Below are positions 18,058 through 27,886 of a stretch of DNA of 64,000 nucleotides, one piece after another. The stretch's first letter is position 1, and each line of letters begins with the position of its first letter. The stretch comes from Corynebacterium incognita (GTDB taxonomy: Bacteria > Actinomycetota > Actinomycetes > Mycobacteriales > Mycobacteriaceae): contig NZ_CP059404.1 in NCBI RefSeq assembly GCF_014217255.1, positions 248,001 to 312,000 on the forward strand, in the 5' to 3' direction. The translations under genes and the position numbers were made by a program. Below the pieces are notes generated by a model. The model saw only the letters and a program-made list of their open reading frames with translations, ran no database searches and was not told where the DNA came from.

Positions 18058-19401
18058 ATGACTGATGCCACCGGCAAACCAACTCCCGGCAACATGCCCA
18101 AGCCAGGTCCCCGGCCGGGACCCCGCCCCGGTGGAGCGAGTGCCCCACGGCCCGCAGCACCAGTCCCTGTCAACGCTCCTCCCGCCAACGATCCCTCCCA
18201 GCACGGGCGTATCGAGGATGACGGTACCGTCATTCTGGTGACAGCCACTGGCGAACGCACCATTGGTAACTGGCAGGCAGGCACCAAGGAGGAGGGGCTG
18301 CGCCACTTCGGAAAGCGTTTCGACGACCTGGCCACCGAGGTCGAAGTCTTGGAAGCACGCCTGAAGGCGCACCCGGAGGAAGCCGCGAAGATTACCCTCG
18401 CCGCACAGGAGGTCCGCACCACGCTGCCGGAGGCCACCGTCCTCGGTGACATCGATGGCCTCGACAAGCGCTTAGGCGCCATCATCGACAACGCGCTGAA
18501 CACCGGCGAAGAGGTCGCCCAGGAGAAGGCACGCCGCCGCAAGGAGGGCATCGCTGCCAAGGAAAAGCTTGCCGCCGAGGCCGAGGAGCTTGCGGAGACC
18601 TCCACCGACTGGAAGGCGGCCGGCGACCGCATCCGCGCGATTCTGGACGAGTGGCGCGCCATCAAGGGCGTGGACCGCGCCACCGATGACAAGCTGTGGA
18701 AGCGCTACTCGCGCGCCCGAGATGCCTTCAACCGCCGCCGCGGCGCCCACTTCGCAGAGCTGGATAAGCAGCGCGCAACCGCCAAGGCAAAGAAGGAGGA
18801 CCTCGTCGCTCGCGCCGAGGCTCTGCAGGACTCGACCGATTGGAAGGAAACCGGCCGCGCCTACAAGGATTTGATGACCGAGTGGAAGGCCGCGGGCCGC
18901 GCGCCGCGCGAGGTCGACGACAAGTTGTGGGCCCGTTTCCGGGCGGCTCAGGATCACTTCTTCGGCGCCCGCGACGCGGATAACGCCGCCCGCGACCAGG
19001 AGTTTGCGGACAACGCCGCGGCGAAGGACGCACTGCTCGCGGAATATGACCCGCAGATCACGCCTGAGGACAACCTTGACGCCGCCAAGGCCAAGCTGCG
19101 CGAGCTGCAGGAAAAGTGGGAAGAAATCGGCTTTGTCCCCCGCAACCAAATTCGCGAATACGAAGACAAGATTGCTGCAGTGGAAAAGCGCGTCGCCGAC
19201 GCAGAGGAAGCCCAGTGGCGCCGCACAGACCCAGAGGCGCAGGCCCGCGTGGCCCAGTTCCAGGCCAAGGTAAACGACTTCCATGCCCAGGCAGACGAGG
19301 CGGAGAAGAAGGGCAACGCCAAGAAGGCCGAGACCCTACGCGCGCAGGCGTCCCAGTGGCAAGAGTGGGCTGACGCCGCCCAGGCAGCCATCGACGATTA
19401 G
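18058..19401 (+). CDS. DUF349 domain protein (Rv2731-like)
   Basis: 447 aa, strongly helical and charged. A Pro/Gly/Arg-rich N-terminus (~residues 8-45) is followed by repeated DUF349 units with the W-K-x-A-G/T-D/R signature (DWKAAGDRIRAIL, DWKETGRAYKDLM, EWKAAGRAPREVD) and a C-terminal coiled coil. Molecular role unknown. AAGGA lies 7-10 nt before the ATG. It corresponds in position to mycobacterial Rv2731 between the miaA and miaB genes. Confidence 0.85.
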   Translation: MTDATGKPTPGNMPKPGPRPGPRPGGASAPRPAAPVPVNAPPANDPSQHGRIEDDGTVILVTATGERTIGNWQAGTKEEGLRHFGKRFDDLATEVEVLEARLKAHPEEAAKITLAAQEVRTTLPEATVLGDIDGLDKRLGAIIDNALNTGEEVAQEKARRRKEGIAAKEKLAAEAEELAETSTDWKAAGDRIRAILDEWRAIKGVDRATDDKLWKRYSRARDAFNRRRGAHFAELDKQRATAKAKKEDLVARAEALQDSTDWKETGRAYKDLMTEWKAAGRAPREVDDKLWARFRAAQDHFFGARDADNAARDQEFADNAAAKDALLAEYDPQITPEDNLDAAKAKLRELQEKWEEIGFVPRNQIREYEDKIAAVEKRVADAEEAQWRRTDPEAQARVAQFQAKVNDFHAQADEAEKKGNAKKAETLRAQASQWQEWADAAQAAIDD

Positions 19402-19414
19402 GCTCATCCGCTGT

Positions 19415-20548
19415 ATGCCCTGCGTCCAGTTTGATCGGCCGCAACGACCGAGCGCGGCGTCGCCAAGCTCTCCGCTGGAGCCTTCCGACGCCCTGCGCAC
19501 CTTCGTCTTCATGGCCAACCTGGCCGCTCAGGAGGCTACCGGCGATCCCGCGGCCTCTACCTCCGTCGAGCGCGTACTCAACCGCATGAAGGGCTCTAAC
19601 GAATCCGATACGGTGTTGCTCGGGCTCGTCGCCGAGGCCCCGGCGGTCGCGGAACTCTCCCCCGTCGGCCTCGCATTGGTGCCGTCAAGCGCCTCCGCGC
19701 ACGAACCGGACTTGGACTATCTTGGATTTATCCACGTGGGTTTCAATCTTCGCGAGGATAAGCACATCGCGGAGTGCGAGTTGGTACTCGACGTCGATTA
19801 CTTGCCCTTGCCCGGAGAACCTCTCAGCCCTGCGGGCGCGGCCGCCGTCACGGAGCTGTACGACGCCGCGGAGTGGCTCGCTCGCAACCAGGGACGGACG
19901 TGCCTGCAGACCGGCCTGCTGCATGCAGCGGGAACGGATATCGACGCCGACCCTACAGGCCGGATCCTGAGCGAGCGCGGCTACCGCCAAGTTCTTTCGG
20001 AGACCCAGCTGTGGCACCCTGTACCCGACGCTCTCCCCCAGCCGCCCTCCGTCATGGGCCTCAAGGCCACTGTGGCCACGGACTATGCCATCCCGGATGC
20101 CCTCGTCGACGGAGTGCTGGAGCTGCTGGAGATAGCGAGTGCCGACGCACCTCGCGAAGGTTTGAGCTTCGAACCACTGTCGTGGGATCGCACCCGCTTG
20201 CATGAGGCCGCGGCGCGACAGCGCGACCGCAACGCCCACACGATTTTGGTGATCCTCCACGAGACCGCCACGCAGCGCCCCGTGGCCCTGGCCGAGCTGT
20301 CTCGCCATGCCGGTTCCGATCCGAGCGTTGCGGAATGGAGTTTGACGGTCACCGCGCGGGACCGCCGTCGCCAGGGATTGGCGCGCATCGCGAAGCTGCA
20401 CGCGCTCGAGGCGCTGCCGCACCTGTGGCCCAAGGTGGAGAGGATCTATACCAACCGTGTCACCAGCGACGAGGCGATGTGCCGGTTATATGCCCATTTT
20501 CACCCCATCGAGCTATCCACCTCCACCGTGTGGGAGAAAGCGCTGTAA
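19415..20548 (+). CDS. GNAT-family acetyltransferase-like protein
   Basis: 377 aa from the ATG at 19415, just past the DUF349 stop; the frame is open further upstream but would overlap that gene by ~120 bp. Two GNAT-like halves are suggested: an N-terminal one to ~residue 190 and a C-terminal one with VTARDRRRQGLARIAKLHALE, a typical acetyl-CoA-binding R/QxxGxA segment. Substrate unknown. No good ribosome-binding site is seen, so the start is uncertain. Confidence 0.75.
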   Translation: MPCVQFDRPQRPSAASPSSPLEPSDALRTFVFMANLAAQEATGDPAASTSVERVLNRMKGSNESDTVLLGLVAEAPAVAELSPVGLALVPSSASAHEPDLDYLGFIHVGFNLREDKHIAECELVLDVDYLPLPGEPLSPAGAAAVTELYDAAEWLARNQGRTCLQTGLLHAAGTDIDADPTGRILSERGYRQVLSETQLWHPVPDALPQPPSVMGLKATVATDYAIPDALVDGVLELLEIASADAPREGLSFEPLSWDRTRLHEAAARQRDRNAHTILVILHETATQRPVALAELSRHAGSDPSVAEWSLTVTARDRRRQGLARIAKLHALEALPHLWPKVERIYTNRVTSDEAMCRLYAHFHPIELSTSTVWEKAL

Positions 20549-20553
20549 GAACG

Positions 20554-20559
20554 TATAAT
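20554..20559 (+). promoter_or_regulatory. -10 element (TATAAT), leaderless MFS start
   Basis: A perfect TATAAT ends 8 nt before the ATG at 20568 with no Shine-Dalgarno sequence between. Confidence 0.6.
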
Positions 20560-20567
20560 CGCGCTTC

Positions 20568-22031
20568 ATGCACACCCTGCCGCCGCGGGCCCAACGCTGG
20601 ATTTTCTTTGCCGTTATTTCACTCGGTCTGCTCATGATTGGGCTGGACAATTCAATCCTCTACACCGCCCTTCCTGCCTTGAGCTCCCAGTTGGAAGCTT
20701 CCGCCACCCAGCAGCTCTGGATCATTAACGCCTATGCTCTGGTTTTGTCAGGCCTACTATTAGGTGCCGGTACCCTCGGCGATCGCATCGGTCACCGCCG
20801 AATGTTCCTGAGCGGCTTGGTCATTTTCGGTATTGCTTCTCTCGCGGCAGCCTTCGCCCCGTCCGCGTGGGCGTTGGTGGCGGCACGCGGCGCGCTGGGC
20901 GTTGGTGCGGCGGCCATGATGCCTGCGACGCTCGCGCTCATCCGGCTGACCTTCGACGACGAAGTCGAACGTAATACCGCCATCGGCATGTGGGGCTCGG
21001 TAGCCGTGGTGGGCGCGGCTCTGGGCCCCACCGTGGGTGGCGTGCTGCTTGAGCACTTCTGGTGGGGTTCCGTTTTTCTCATCAACGTCCCCATCGTGGC
21101 ACTGGCATGGATAGCCACGAAGACGCTGGCCCCGCCGAACGTCACGAACCCAAACAAGCACTGGGACGCCGCGTCGTCCCTCCTCGCGCTCATCGCGCTG
21201 TCCGGGCTGACGCTCGCGATCAAAACCGCAGCCAGCCCGGAGCCTTCCTGGTCGGTGCTGGTTGCTACCATACTCGCCACCGTGGGTGCGGCGGTGGCGT
21301 TTACTGTACAGCAGCGGCGACTCACTGATCCTCTGCTTACCTTCGATATTTTCCAGTCCAAGATGTTCAACGGTGGCGTCCTCACGGCAGGTGGTGCGAT
21401 GTTTGGCATGGCCGGCGTGGAAATGATGACCACTCAAAAACTCCAGCTCGTTGATGGCTTTAGCCCGCTGCACGCGGGTCTCGTCATTTCCGCCATGGCA
21501 ATAGCTGCCATCCCCGCATCATCCCTGGGCGGCGCTGTCCTCCACCGGGTCGGTTTCCTGCCGCTTATCAGCGGCGGATTCATCGTGATGGCGATGGGCA
21601 TCGGCCTCGCATGGTGGGCGGGGCGTCACGACACCCTGTGGCTGTTCGTCACCAGCATGGTCTTCGCCGGTACTGGGGCGGGCTTGGCAATGTCTGTGTC
21701 CTCCACCGCCATCATTGGCGCAGCCCCGGTACATCGCGCCGGGATGGCCGCGGGCGTCGAAGAGGTATCGTATGAATTCGGCACTTTGCTGTCTATCGCC
21801 ATTACCGGGTCCCTGGTGCCGCTGTTGATGTCTGCGGCACTCCCCGACAGCATCAACGCTCTCGGTGTGGAAGCGTTGCGGATACCTGAGTTACACGATG
21901 CGGCAGCAGCGGCGTACAACGACGGCTATCTCACGGTCTTGGGCGGTATTGCAGCGGTCTTGATCGGGTTTGCAGCGATAACAGCCTGGTGTTTCCGCAA
22001 CAACCCACGCTCTGGCTCGCTGCAGGCTTAG
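20568..22031 (+). CDS. MFS drug exporter, DHA2 (14-TM, EmrB/QacA) type
   Basis: 487 aa with about 14 membrane segments. Motif LDNSILYTALPAL in TM1 (motif D1), LGDRIGHRRMF after TM2 (motif A) and ALGPTVGGVLLEHFWWGSVFLINVP in TM5 (antiporter motif C, with the DHA2 W-W-F-NVP continuation) mark a proton-coupled exporter. Substrate cannot be predicted. No regulator gene is adjacent. Its stop codon falls in a short tandem repeat shared with the convergent gene. Confidence 0.9.
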   Translation: MHTLPPRAQRWIFFAVISLGLLMIGLDNSILYTALPALSSQLEASATQQLWIINAYALVLSGLLLGAGTLGDRIGHRRMFLSGLVIFGIASLAAAFAPSAWALVAARGALGVGAAAMMPATLALIRLTFDDEVERNTAIGMWGSVAVVGAALGPTVGGVLLEHFWWGSVFLINVPIVALAWIATKTLAPPNVTNPNKHWDAASSLLALIALSGLTLAIKTAASPEPSWSVLVATILATVGAAVAFTVQQRRLTDPLLTFDIFQSKMFNGGVLTAGGAMFGMAGVEMMTTQKLQLVDGFSPLHAGLVISAMAIAAIPASSLGGAVLHRVGFLPLISGGFIVMAMGIGLAWWAGRHDTLWLFVTSMVFAGTGAGLAMSVSSTAIIGAAPVHRAGMAAGVEEVSYEFGTLLSIAITGSLVPLLMSAALPDSINALGVEALRIPELHDAAAAAYNDGYLTVLGGIAAVLIGFAAITAWCFRNNPRSGSLQA

Positions 22032-22056
22032 GCGTCACTGCAGGCTTAGGCGTCGG
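22021..22056. repeat. 18-bp tandem duplication spanning two convergent stop codons
   Basis: TGCAGGCTTAGGCGTC occurs at 22021 and again at 22039 (16 of 18 bp identical, directly abutting). The TAG ending the MFS gene (22029-22031) lies in copy one, and the minus-strand stop of the next gene (22046-22048) in copy two. Confidence 0.9.
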
Positions 22057-22726
22057 CTCCGGGGCCGTTGCTGGAGCCAGTGTCGCCGCGCTTGTGTCGC
22101 GCGGCCGCGCGCTTCCGACGGTCGTCGACCAGCAATGGGTTGCGCCTGGCGTCCGAGCGCAGTTGAGTCTTCGGCTCGCTCCCCGAACGCAACTGAGACT
22201 GCAGCTCGCCTACCTCATCAAGCTGCCCCGCAGCGCGCTTGCGGGCCGCTTCTGCCGCCAGCTGTTCTGGCGACTTACGGAGGGCAACGAGCGAATACGC
22301 CACGAAGGCAACGCCGGCACTGAGCACACCGATGTACATGCCGATGCCGGCCGGGACCTGTGCGGCGCCGCGCATCCAGAACGCGAAAATCGAGCCGAAG
22401 AAGGCCACCGCGACCAGCATCCACGCGATGAGGCCGAACGCCGCGCGGCGGGTGGCAAGGAGTAAGACGGTGAACACGCCAACACCCAGCGCGAGCAAGT
22501 CAGAAAACACCCGTTCGGTGATTTTCACGTCCGCCGCAGCGGCCGCAGGCTGGTGGAACACGACCTCCCAGCCGCTTGCGGCACCCGCATGAGGCAGGAA
22601 GAGGTACACCACGAAAAGTAGGACGGCCACAGCCAGGGGCCACACCTGCCCGCCTAGGTCCATGGTGCGCGCGGCAAGGCGCTCACTTTCTGCGAAGTTC
22701 TGCTGCTGTTCATTCCTGGTAGACAC
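22046..22726 (-). CDS. Conserved membrane protein (Rv2732c-like)
   Basis: 226 aa with about four membrane segments (residues ~27-46, 75-93, 97-115, 122-145) and a charged cytoplasmic tail ending in an Arg/Lys-rich region. Located between the DUF349 gene and miaB, as in mycobacteria (Rv2732c). Function unknown. Confidence 0.8.
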   Translation of the reverse strand: MSTRNEQQQNFAESERLAARTMDLGGQVWPLAVAVLLFVVYLFLPHAGAASGWEVVFHQPAAAAADVKITERVFSDLLALGVGVFTVLLLATRRAAFGLIAWMLVAVAFFGSIFAFWMRGAAQVPAGIGMYIGVLSAGVAFVAYSLVALRKSPEQLAAEAARKRAAGQLDEVGELQSQLRSGSEPKTQLRSDARRNPLLVDDRRKRAAARHKRGDTGSSNGPGADA

Positions 22727-22744
22727 GCTGGCTAGCCTACCCGC

Positions 22745-24349
22745 CTAGCAGCCGCAGGCATCGCCGGAGGCTCCAGCACCAGGTGCCGGGGCCGTGGGCT
22801 TGCCGATGGACGGCAGGCCCAGGCCCACCCCAATCGGTGCGGTTGTCGGCGTCTGCCCAGCCGCAAACATGTCGCCCGCCTTGGTGCGGCGGTGGGTGAG
22901 CACCCCGGAATCCGCGATGAGGAAGAAAGACCCGGAGGAGGTCACTGTGGCAGTGACGACGTCGCCCGGGCGGATCTCCCCGTCCACCGCGCCAGCAACG
23001 GCCGGTTCCGGATTGAAGTGGACCAAACGGCCGTCGCGAGCCCTACCGGTCAGGCGCTGGGTCTCCTCGTTCTTACGCCCGCCTACAGCCTGCACGAGCA
23101 GCTCCACCTCGGCACCGACGAGCTTGGCGTTTTCCTCCGCTGCGATCTCGTCCTGCAGTGCGACGAGCCGCTCGAAGCGCTCCTGCACCACGTGCTTGGG
23201 CACCTGGTTGTCCATCTCCGCGGCCGGGGTCCCGGGGCGCGGGGAATACTGGAACGTGAATGCCGAGCTAAACCGCGCCTGGCGCACGACGTCCATGGTG
23301 GCTTGGAAGTCTTCTTCGGTCTCCCCAGGGAAGCCGACGATAATGTCGGTGGTGATGGCGGCGTGGGGGATTTTCGCGCGCACCTCGTCCAGAATCCCCA
23401 AAAACTTTTTGGTGCGGTACGAACGCCGCATATCCTTGAGCACCTTGCCCGAGCCCGACTGCAGCGGCATGTGCAGCTGCGGGCAAATGTTCGAGGTCTC
23501 GGCCATGGCATCGATGACGTCAGAAGTGAATTCCGCCGGGTGCGGAGAGGTAAAGCGCAGGCGCTCGAGACCCTCGATCTCGCCGCAGGCACGGAGCAGC
23601 TTAGAAAAGGCGGACTTGTCGCGCGGCAGATCCGGGTCCGAGAAGTGTACGCCGTAGGCGTTGACGTTCTGTCCCAGCAGCGTCACTTCGGACACGCCTT
23701 GGTCGACTAGGGCCTGGACCTCGGCGAGGATGTCTCCGGGACGGCGGTCTTCCTCCTTGCCACGCAGCGAGGGAACGATGCAGAACGTACAGGTGTTATT
23801 GCATCCCACGGAGATGGACACCCAGCCGGCATAGGCGGATTCGCGCTTCGCGGGCAGCACGGAAGGGAACTCTTCGAGGGCATCGACGATTTCCACCTGT
23901 GCCTCGTTGTTGTGCCGGGCCCGCTCGAGCAAGGTGGGCAGCGCACCCATGTTGTGCGTGCCGAAGACCGCGTCGACCCACGGCGCTTTTTCTAAGACCG
24001 TGTCCTTGTCTTTCTGCGCCAGGCAGCCGCCCACGGCAATCTGCATGCCGGGGTGGTTGTCCTTGGTCTTGCGCAGCGAACCCAGCGTGCCATAGAGACG
24101 TTTGTCCGCGTTCTCACGCACCGCGCACGTGTTAAACACGATGAGGTCCGGCTCCGCGGCCGGTGGTGCTGCCACGTACCCCGCGTCCTCCAACAGACCC
24201 GAAATGCGTTCGGAGTCATGGACGTTCATCTGACACCCAAAAGTACGCACCTCATAGGTCCGCGGGGCGCCGTCTACACCGGTTTGCTTCATCTGCGTTG
24301 TCTGCTCAGCCACGGAAGGTGATTGTAGTTCTCGGCGGGCACAACTCAT
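22745..24349 (-). CDS. miaB: tRNA-2-methylthio-N6-dimethylallyladenosine synthase MiaB
   Basis: 534 aa radical-SAM methylthiotransferase. N-terminal UPF0004 domain ([14 protein letters not shown]), radical-SAM cluster motif CNNTCTFC near residue 185, C-terminal TRAM domain and an Ala/Pro/Gly-rich tail. It completes the ms2i6A37 modification begun by MiaA. The ATG at 24349 is 2 nt after the recX stop; a GTG 12 codons in is an alternative start. Confidence 0.95.
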   Translation of the reverse strand: MSCARRELQSPSVAEQTTQMKQTGVDGAPRTYEVRTFGCQMNVHDSERISGLLEDAGYVAAPPAAEPDLIVFNTCAVRENADKRLYGTLGSLRKTKDNHPGMQIAVGGCLAQKDKDTVLEKAPWVDAVFGTHNMGALPTLLERARHNNEAQVEIVDALEEFPSVLPAKRESAYAGWVSISVGCNNTCTFCIVPSLRGKEEDRRPGDILAEVQALVDQGVSEVTLLGQNVNAYGVHFSDPDLPRDKSAFSKLLRACGEIEGLERLRFTSPHPAEFTSDVIDAMAETSNICPQLHMPLQSGSGKVLKDMRRSYRTKKFLGILDEVRAKIPHAAITTDIIVGFPGETEEDFQATMDVVRQARFSSAFTFQYSPRPGTPAAEMDNQVPKHVVQERFERLVALQDEIAAEENAKLVGAEVELLVQAVGGRKNEETQRLTGRARDGRLVHFNPEPAVAGAVDGEIRPGDVVTATVTSSGSFFLIADSGVLTHRRTKAGDMFAAGQTPTTAPIGVGLGLPSIGKPTAPAPGAGASGDACGC

Positions 24350-24351
24350 AA

Positions 24352-24966
24352 CTACCTAAGTTCTTCAATTCTTCCTTCCAGCGCGGCAATGGACACCGAC
24401 ATGGCCATGCCTTGTGGGAAACCGCGACGTGCGAGTACGCCGACGATGCGGCGCAGCGCCTTGTCGCGCTCCGCACGGTCCGCGGGCACCGCCTTGATGG
24501 AGCGTGCCTTCTTCTCCGCGAGCGACTCCGCGAGTGCGCGCTCATCATCGTCGGAAATGGTGGCTAGGGCGTCGCTTCGAATCGAGCTGGCCACACCCTT
24601 GTCTTGCAGTTCGCGGTCCAGTACTCGGGACGACTTCCCCCGGCGCTGGTGGCGTTGACGCACCCACTCGCGGGCGAACACCGCGTCATCGATGAGTCCG
24701 ACGCGCTCCAGGTCATCGATGACTTCGTCCACCACCGCGGGTGGGAACTCGGCGTCGACAAGCCGGGTGCGCAATTCATGCGCCGAGCGAGCGCGTTGAT
24801 CGAGCAGACCCAACGCGCGCTTGCGGACCTGGGCCTTGTTCTTTTCCGCCTCGGCGTCAAAGAGTTCGTTCGCCTCCCCCGCGGCGGAACGCTCGGCGTA
24901 CTCCACCATGGCCTGGCGGAGCCGCTCCACTGTGTCCGATGTGTTCGAGTGTTGGCTACTCGTCAT
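24352..24966 (-). CDS. recX: Regulatory protein RecX
   Basis: 204 aa, three-helix RecX repeats ([44 protein letters not shown]). RecX limits RecA filament growth. The ATG at 24966 overlaps the end of recA by 11 bp, so it is coupled to recA; a TTG at 24978 is a weaker alternative. Confidence 0.93.
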   Translation of the reverse strand: MTSSQHSNTSDTVERLRQAMVEYAERSAAGEANELFDAEAEKNKAQVRKRALGLLDQRARSAHELRTRLVDAEFPPAVVDEVIDDLERVGLIDDAVFAREWVRQRHQRRGKSSRVLDRELQDKGVASSIRSDALATISDDDERALAESLAEKKARSIKAVPADRAERDKALRRIVGVLARRGFPQGMAMSVSIAALEGRIEELR

Positions 24967-26098
24967 CCGAATCGTCAAAATCCACGTTCGGTACCATGTC
25001 CACCGGATCGTCGGTCAGTGGGTCCTCGGCGCCCGGCACGTCCATAGCTGCGGATTCTTCAGTGGCGGCGAATTCGCCCACGCCGAGCTTGGCAAAGATC
25101 TTCTGCTCAATCTCGTTGGCGAGGTCCTTGTTCTCCTTGAGGAACAGGCGCGCCTTCTCCTTGCCTTGGCCGAGCTGGTCGCCGTCGTAAGTGAACCAGG
25201 AGCCAGACTTCTTCACCAGACCGTTTTCCACGCCCAGGTCAATGATGGAAGACTCGCGCGAAATACCCTCGCCATAGATGATGTCAAACTCCGCGATCTT
25301 GAACGGCGGGGAGACCTTATTCTTCACCACCTTGAGCTTGGTGCGGTTACCGATGGCGTCCTGGCCGTCCTTGAGGGTCTGAATACGGCGGATATCGCAA
25401 CGGACGGAGGCATAGAATTTCAGCGCCTTACCACCGGTCGTGGTTTCGGGTGAACCGAACATAACGCCGATCTTCTCACGCAGCTGGTTAATGAAGATGG
25501 CGGTCGTACCAGAGTTATACAACGCGCCAGTCATCTTACGCAGTGCCTGGGACATCAAACGAGCCTGCAAACCGACGTGGCTGTCACCCATCTCGCCCTC
25601 GATTTCCGCCTTCGGCGTCAGAGCCGCCACGGAGTCGATAACGATGATGTCAATCGCACCGGAGCGCACAAGCATGTCAGCGATCTCCAACGCCTGCTCA
25701 CCGGTGTCTGGCTGGGACACCAACAGGTTATCCGTGTCCACGCCCACTAGGCGGGCGTACTCCGGATCCAGCGCGTGCTCGGCGTCAATGAACGCGGCGA
25801 TGCCCCCGTTTTTCTGCGCGGAGGCGATGGCGTGGAGTGCGACGGTGGTCTTACCGGAGGATTCCGGTCCGTAGATCTCCACGACGCGACCGCGCGGGAA
25901 ACCGCCGATACCCAAGGCGACGTCGATAGCCGTGTTGCCGGAGGAGATGGCCTTAATGGGCGGACGATTGTCGTCTCCCAGGCGCATGACCGCGCCCTTG
26001 CCGTAATCCTTCTCAATCATCGCCATGGCGGCGTCTAGCGCCTTTTGGCGGTCCGCCCCCGTAGCCGCAGCGCCGGTGGACTTCTTCTTAGCTGCCAT
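24956..26098 (-). CDS. recA: Recombinase RecA
   Basis: 380 aa. Walker [10 protein letters not shown], and the conserved [51 protein letters not shown]-binding loop region is intact. RecA drives recombination and activates LexA self-cleavage. GGAG lies upstream of the ATG; an SOS-type site is 120 bp upstream. Confidence 0.98.
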   Translation of the reverse strand: MAAKKKSTGAAATGADRQKALDAAMAMIEKDYGKGAVMRLGDDNRPPIKAISSGNTAIDVALGIGGFPRGRVVEIYGPESSGKTTVALHAIASAQKNGGIAAFIDAEHALDPEYARLVGVDTDNLLVSQPDTGEQALEIADMLVRSGAIDIIVIDSVAALTPKAEIEGEMGDSHVGLQARLMSQALRKMTGALYNSGTTAIFINQLREKIGVMFGSPETTTGGKALKFYASVRCDIRRIQTLKDGQDAIGNRTKLKVVKNKVSPPFKIAEFDIIYGEGISRESSIIDLGVENGLVKKSGSWFTYDGDQLGQGKEKARLFLKENKDLANEIEQKIFAKLGVGEFAATEESAAMDVPGAEDPLTDDPVDMVPNVDFDDSDDE

Positions 26099-26218
26099 TG
26101 TGACTCCGTTCTAATTCTTGGTTCAAAGTAGTTTCATTGTGATTGGACTCGTTCGCCACAGTCACGGTTCCGCATCGCCCCCAAGACTATCGGGAACCAA
26201 GACACTCACCGACACGAC

Positions 26219-26252
26219 ACGCACGCCTGTTCGAAAATACTATATTCGAACA
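26219..26252. promoter_or_regulatory. Candidate SOS box and overlapping palindrome upstream of recA
   Basis: ACGCACG-CC-TGTTCGA (26219-26234) matches the SOS box at 11 of 14 positions with a perfect right half. The same TGTTCGA starts a second palindrome, TGTTCGAA-N9-TTCGAACA (26228-26252), whose AT-rich centre reads TATAGTATT on the recA strand and could hold the -10 region. Confidence 0.6.
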
Positions 26253-26264
26253 CGGCTGTGCTAC

Positions 26265-26480
26265 CTAAACCCCGGGGCGATCCACCCCGAGGCGGCGCTC
26301 TTCGGGGATATCCAGCTCGTCACACAAAGCCTCCCAGACCTTCTTGGGCGAATGGCCCCCTTCCAGCAGTTCGTCTGGGGTTCCGCCCAGCGCGGCAATG
26401 TGGTGCGAGTGCGCGAGCCACTTCCCCTCGGTGGCCCCAAACTCATCTTCCATGAGCCGGTCAAACTCCGTTAATCGCAT
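26265..26480 (-). CDS. DUF3046 family small protein
   Basis: 71 aa from the ATG at 26480 (MRLTEFDRLMEDEFG), with GAGG just upstream; the longer frame upstream is not conserved. DUF3046 proteins sit just before recA in many actinobacteria; function unknown. Confidence 0.85.
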   Translation of the reverse strand: MRLTEFDRLMEDEFGATEGKWLAHSHHIAALGGTPDELLEGGHSPKKVWEALCDELDIPEERRLGVDRPGV

Positions 26481-26537
26481 GCCCTCAAGACTACAGCCAC
26501 GGCGTGCACGCACCACAGCCACACTAAATCCACTGGT

Positions 26538-26550
26538 TGAATAGTGTTCA
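26538..26550. promoter_or_regulatory. Candidate BioQ operator upstream of bioY
   Basis: TGAAT-AGT-GTTCA is a 13-bp inverted repeat with one arm mismatch, close to the TGAAC-N3-GTTAC-type motif bound by the TetR-family biotin regulator BioQ in C. glutamicum. It ends 50 bp before the bioY ATG. Confidence 0.6.
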
Positions 26551-26585
26551 AAACATGCCAATTGCAGTATTTTCTTAGCTATCTA

Positions 26586-26591
26586 TAAACT
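26586..26591 (+). promoter_or_regulatory. -10 element (TAAACT within TATAAACT), leaderless bioY start
   Basis: TAAACT ends 8 nt before the bioY ATG; TTGCAG at 26562 can act as a -35 element. No Shine-Dalgarno sequence is present. Confidence 0.6.
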
Positions 26592-26599
26592 ACTGGGCC

Positions 26600-27190
26600 A
26601 TGAAGAAAAACTCCGTCGCCACCGACATCGCGTATGTCGCCGTATTCACCGCCCTCGTCATCGTCATGGCTTTCGTATCCATCCCCGTTGGCACCGCTGG
26701 TGTGCCCATCGTGATGCAGAATGCCGTCCTCATACTCGCCGGCCTCGTACTTGGCGGGCGCCGCGGCCTCATGACCGGCGCTCTGTTCCTGCTATTGGGC
26801 CTCGTCGGACTCCCAGTCCTGGCGGGCGGACGTCCAGTACTCCCAGCGCTCGCGGGACCGTCGGTGGGCTACATCGTGGGCTACCTCATCTCCCCGTGGA
26901 TTGCTGGCCTCATCGCCTACCGTAGCCCGCGCAACAAAGCCGGCATGGCAATGGTGCTGGCCATCGCGGGCATCGTTGGTCTTCTGCTCCAGTACACCTG
27001 CGGTGCGATCGGCCTGATGGTGCGTTCCGGCCTGGAACTCGGCGCGGCCGCCGCGGCTCAGTTGACGTTCATGCCTGTCGACGCCGCCAAGATCGCCGTC
27101 GCCGTCGTCATCGCGCTCGCTGTTCACGCGGCGTTCCCTGACCTCATGGGCGCCCGGAAACGCACTGCCGCGAAGGCCGCCCGTGCCTAA
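26600..27190 (+). CDS. bioY: Biotin ECF transporter S component BioY
   Basis: 196 aa, six membrane segments, with the BioY features GGRRGLMTGALFLLLGLVGLP and GGRPVLPALAGPSVGYIVGY. BioY binds biotin and works with the BioMN energy unit encoded next. It overlaps bioM by 8 bp. Confidence 0.95.
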   Translation: MKKNSVATDIAYVAVFTALVIVMAFVSIPVGTAGVPIVMQNAVLILAGLVLGGRRGLMTGALFLLLGLVGLPVLAGGRPVLPALAGPSVGYIVGYLISPWIAGLIAYRSPRNKAGMAMVLAIAGIVGLLLQYTCGAIGLMVRSGLELGAAAAAQLTFMPVDAAKIAVAVVIALAVHAAFPDLMGARKRTAAKAARA

Positions 27191-27881
27191 GGTCGAGTTT
27201 CGCGGGGTCAGCGTCGATTTCGATGGCACCGAGGTCCTCAGCGACATTAACCTCACCCTCACCGAGGCACGCATCGGCATCATTGGGGCCAACGGCGGCG
27301 GAAAATCTACGCTCACTCGCCTCATCAACGGCCTCGGCGAGCCTACTTCCGGGCAGGTGCTTGTCGACGGCGCCGACGTCTCCGAAGGCTCCAATGGCAA
27401 GGAGATCCGCAAAAAGGTCGGCTTTGTGTTCTCAGACGCGGAGAACCAGATCGTCATGCCTAACGTGCGCGATGACATCGCCTTCTCGCTGCGCCGGTTC
27501 AAGTTGCCGAAGTCTGAGCGCGATGCCCGCGTGGACGCGGCCCTCCGACGTTTCGGCCTAGAGGACCTCGCCGATAACTCACCGCATACTCTCTCGGGCG
27601 GACAGAAGCAGTTGCTTGCACTGGCAGCAGTGTTGGTGATCGACCCTGTGTTGGTTATTGCCGATGAGCCCACCACCCTGCTGGATCTGCGTAACCGGGA
27701 CCGCATCCGCAGGGAATTCGCGGCACTGGAGCAACAGCTCATCGTCGTGACTCACGACCTTGACTTTCTCACGGACTTTGAACGCGTGCTGTGCATAGAC
27801 AGCCACCGCGTAGTTGCCGACGGCGCCCCCGGCGAGGTTATTCAGTACTACAAGAGCCTGATGGCTGCCAAGGAGGACTAG
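27183..27881 (+). CDS. bioM: Biotin transporter ATP-binding protein BioM
   Basis: 232 aa ECF-type ABC ATPase: Walker A GANGGGKST, signature LSGGQKQ, Walker B VLVIADEPT. The GTG start overlaps the end of bioY, coupling translation. Confidence 0.95.
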   Translation: MPKVEFRGVSVDFDGTEVLSDINLTLTEARIGIIGANGGGKSTLTRLINGLGEPTSGQVLVDGADVSEGSNGKEIRKKVGFVFSDAENQIVMPNVRDDIAFSLRRFKLPKSERDARVDAALRRFGLEDLADNSPHTLSGGQKQLLALAAVLVIDPVLVIADEPTTLLDLRNRDRIRREFAALEQQLIVVTHDLDFLTDFERVLCIDSHRVVADGAPGEVIQYYKSLMAAKED

Positions 27882-27886
27882 GCACG

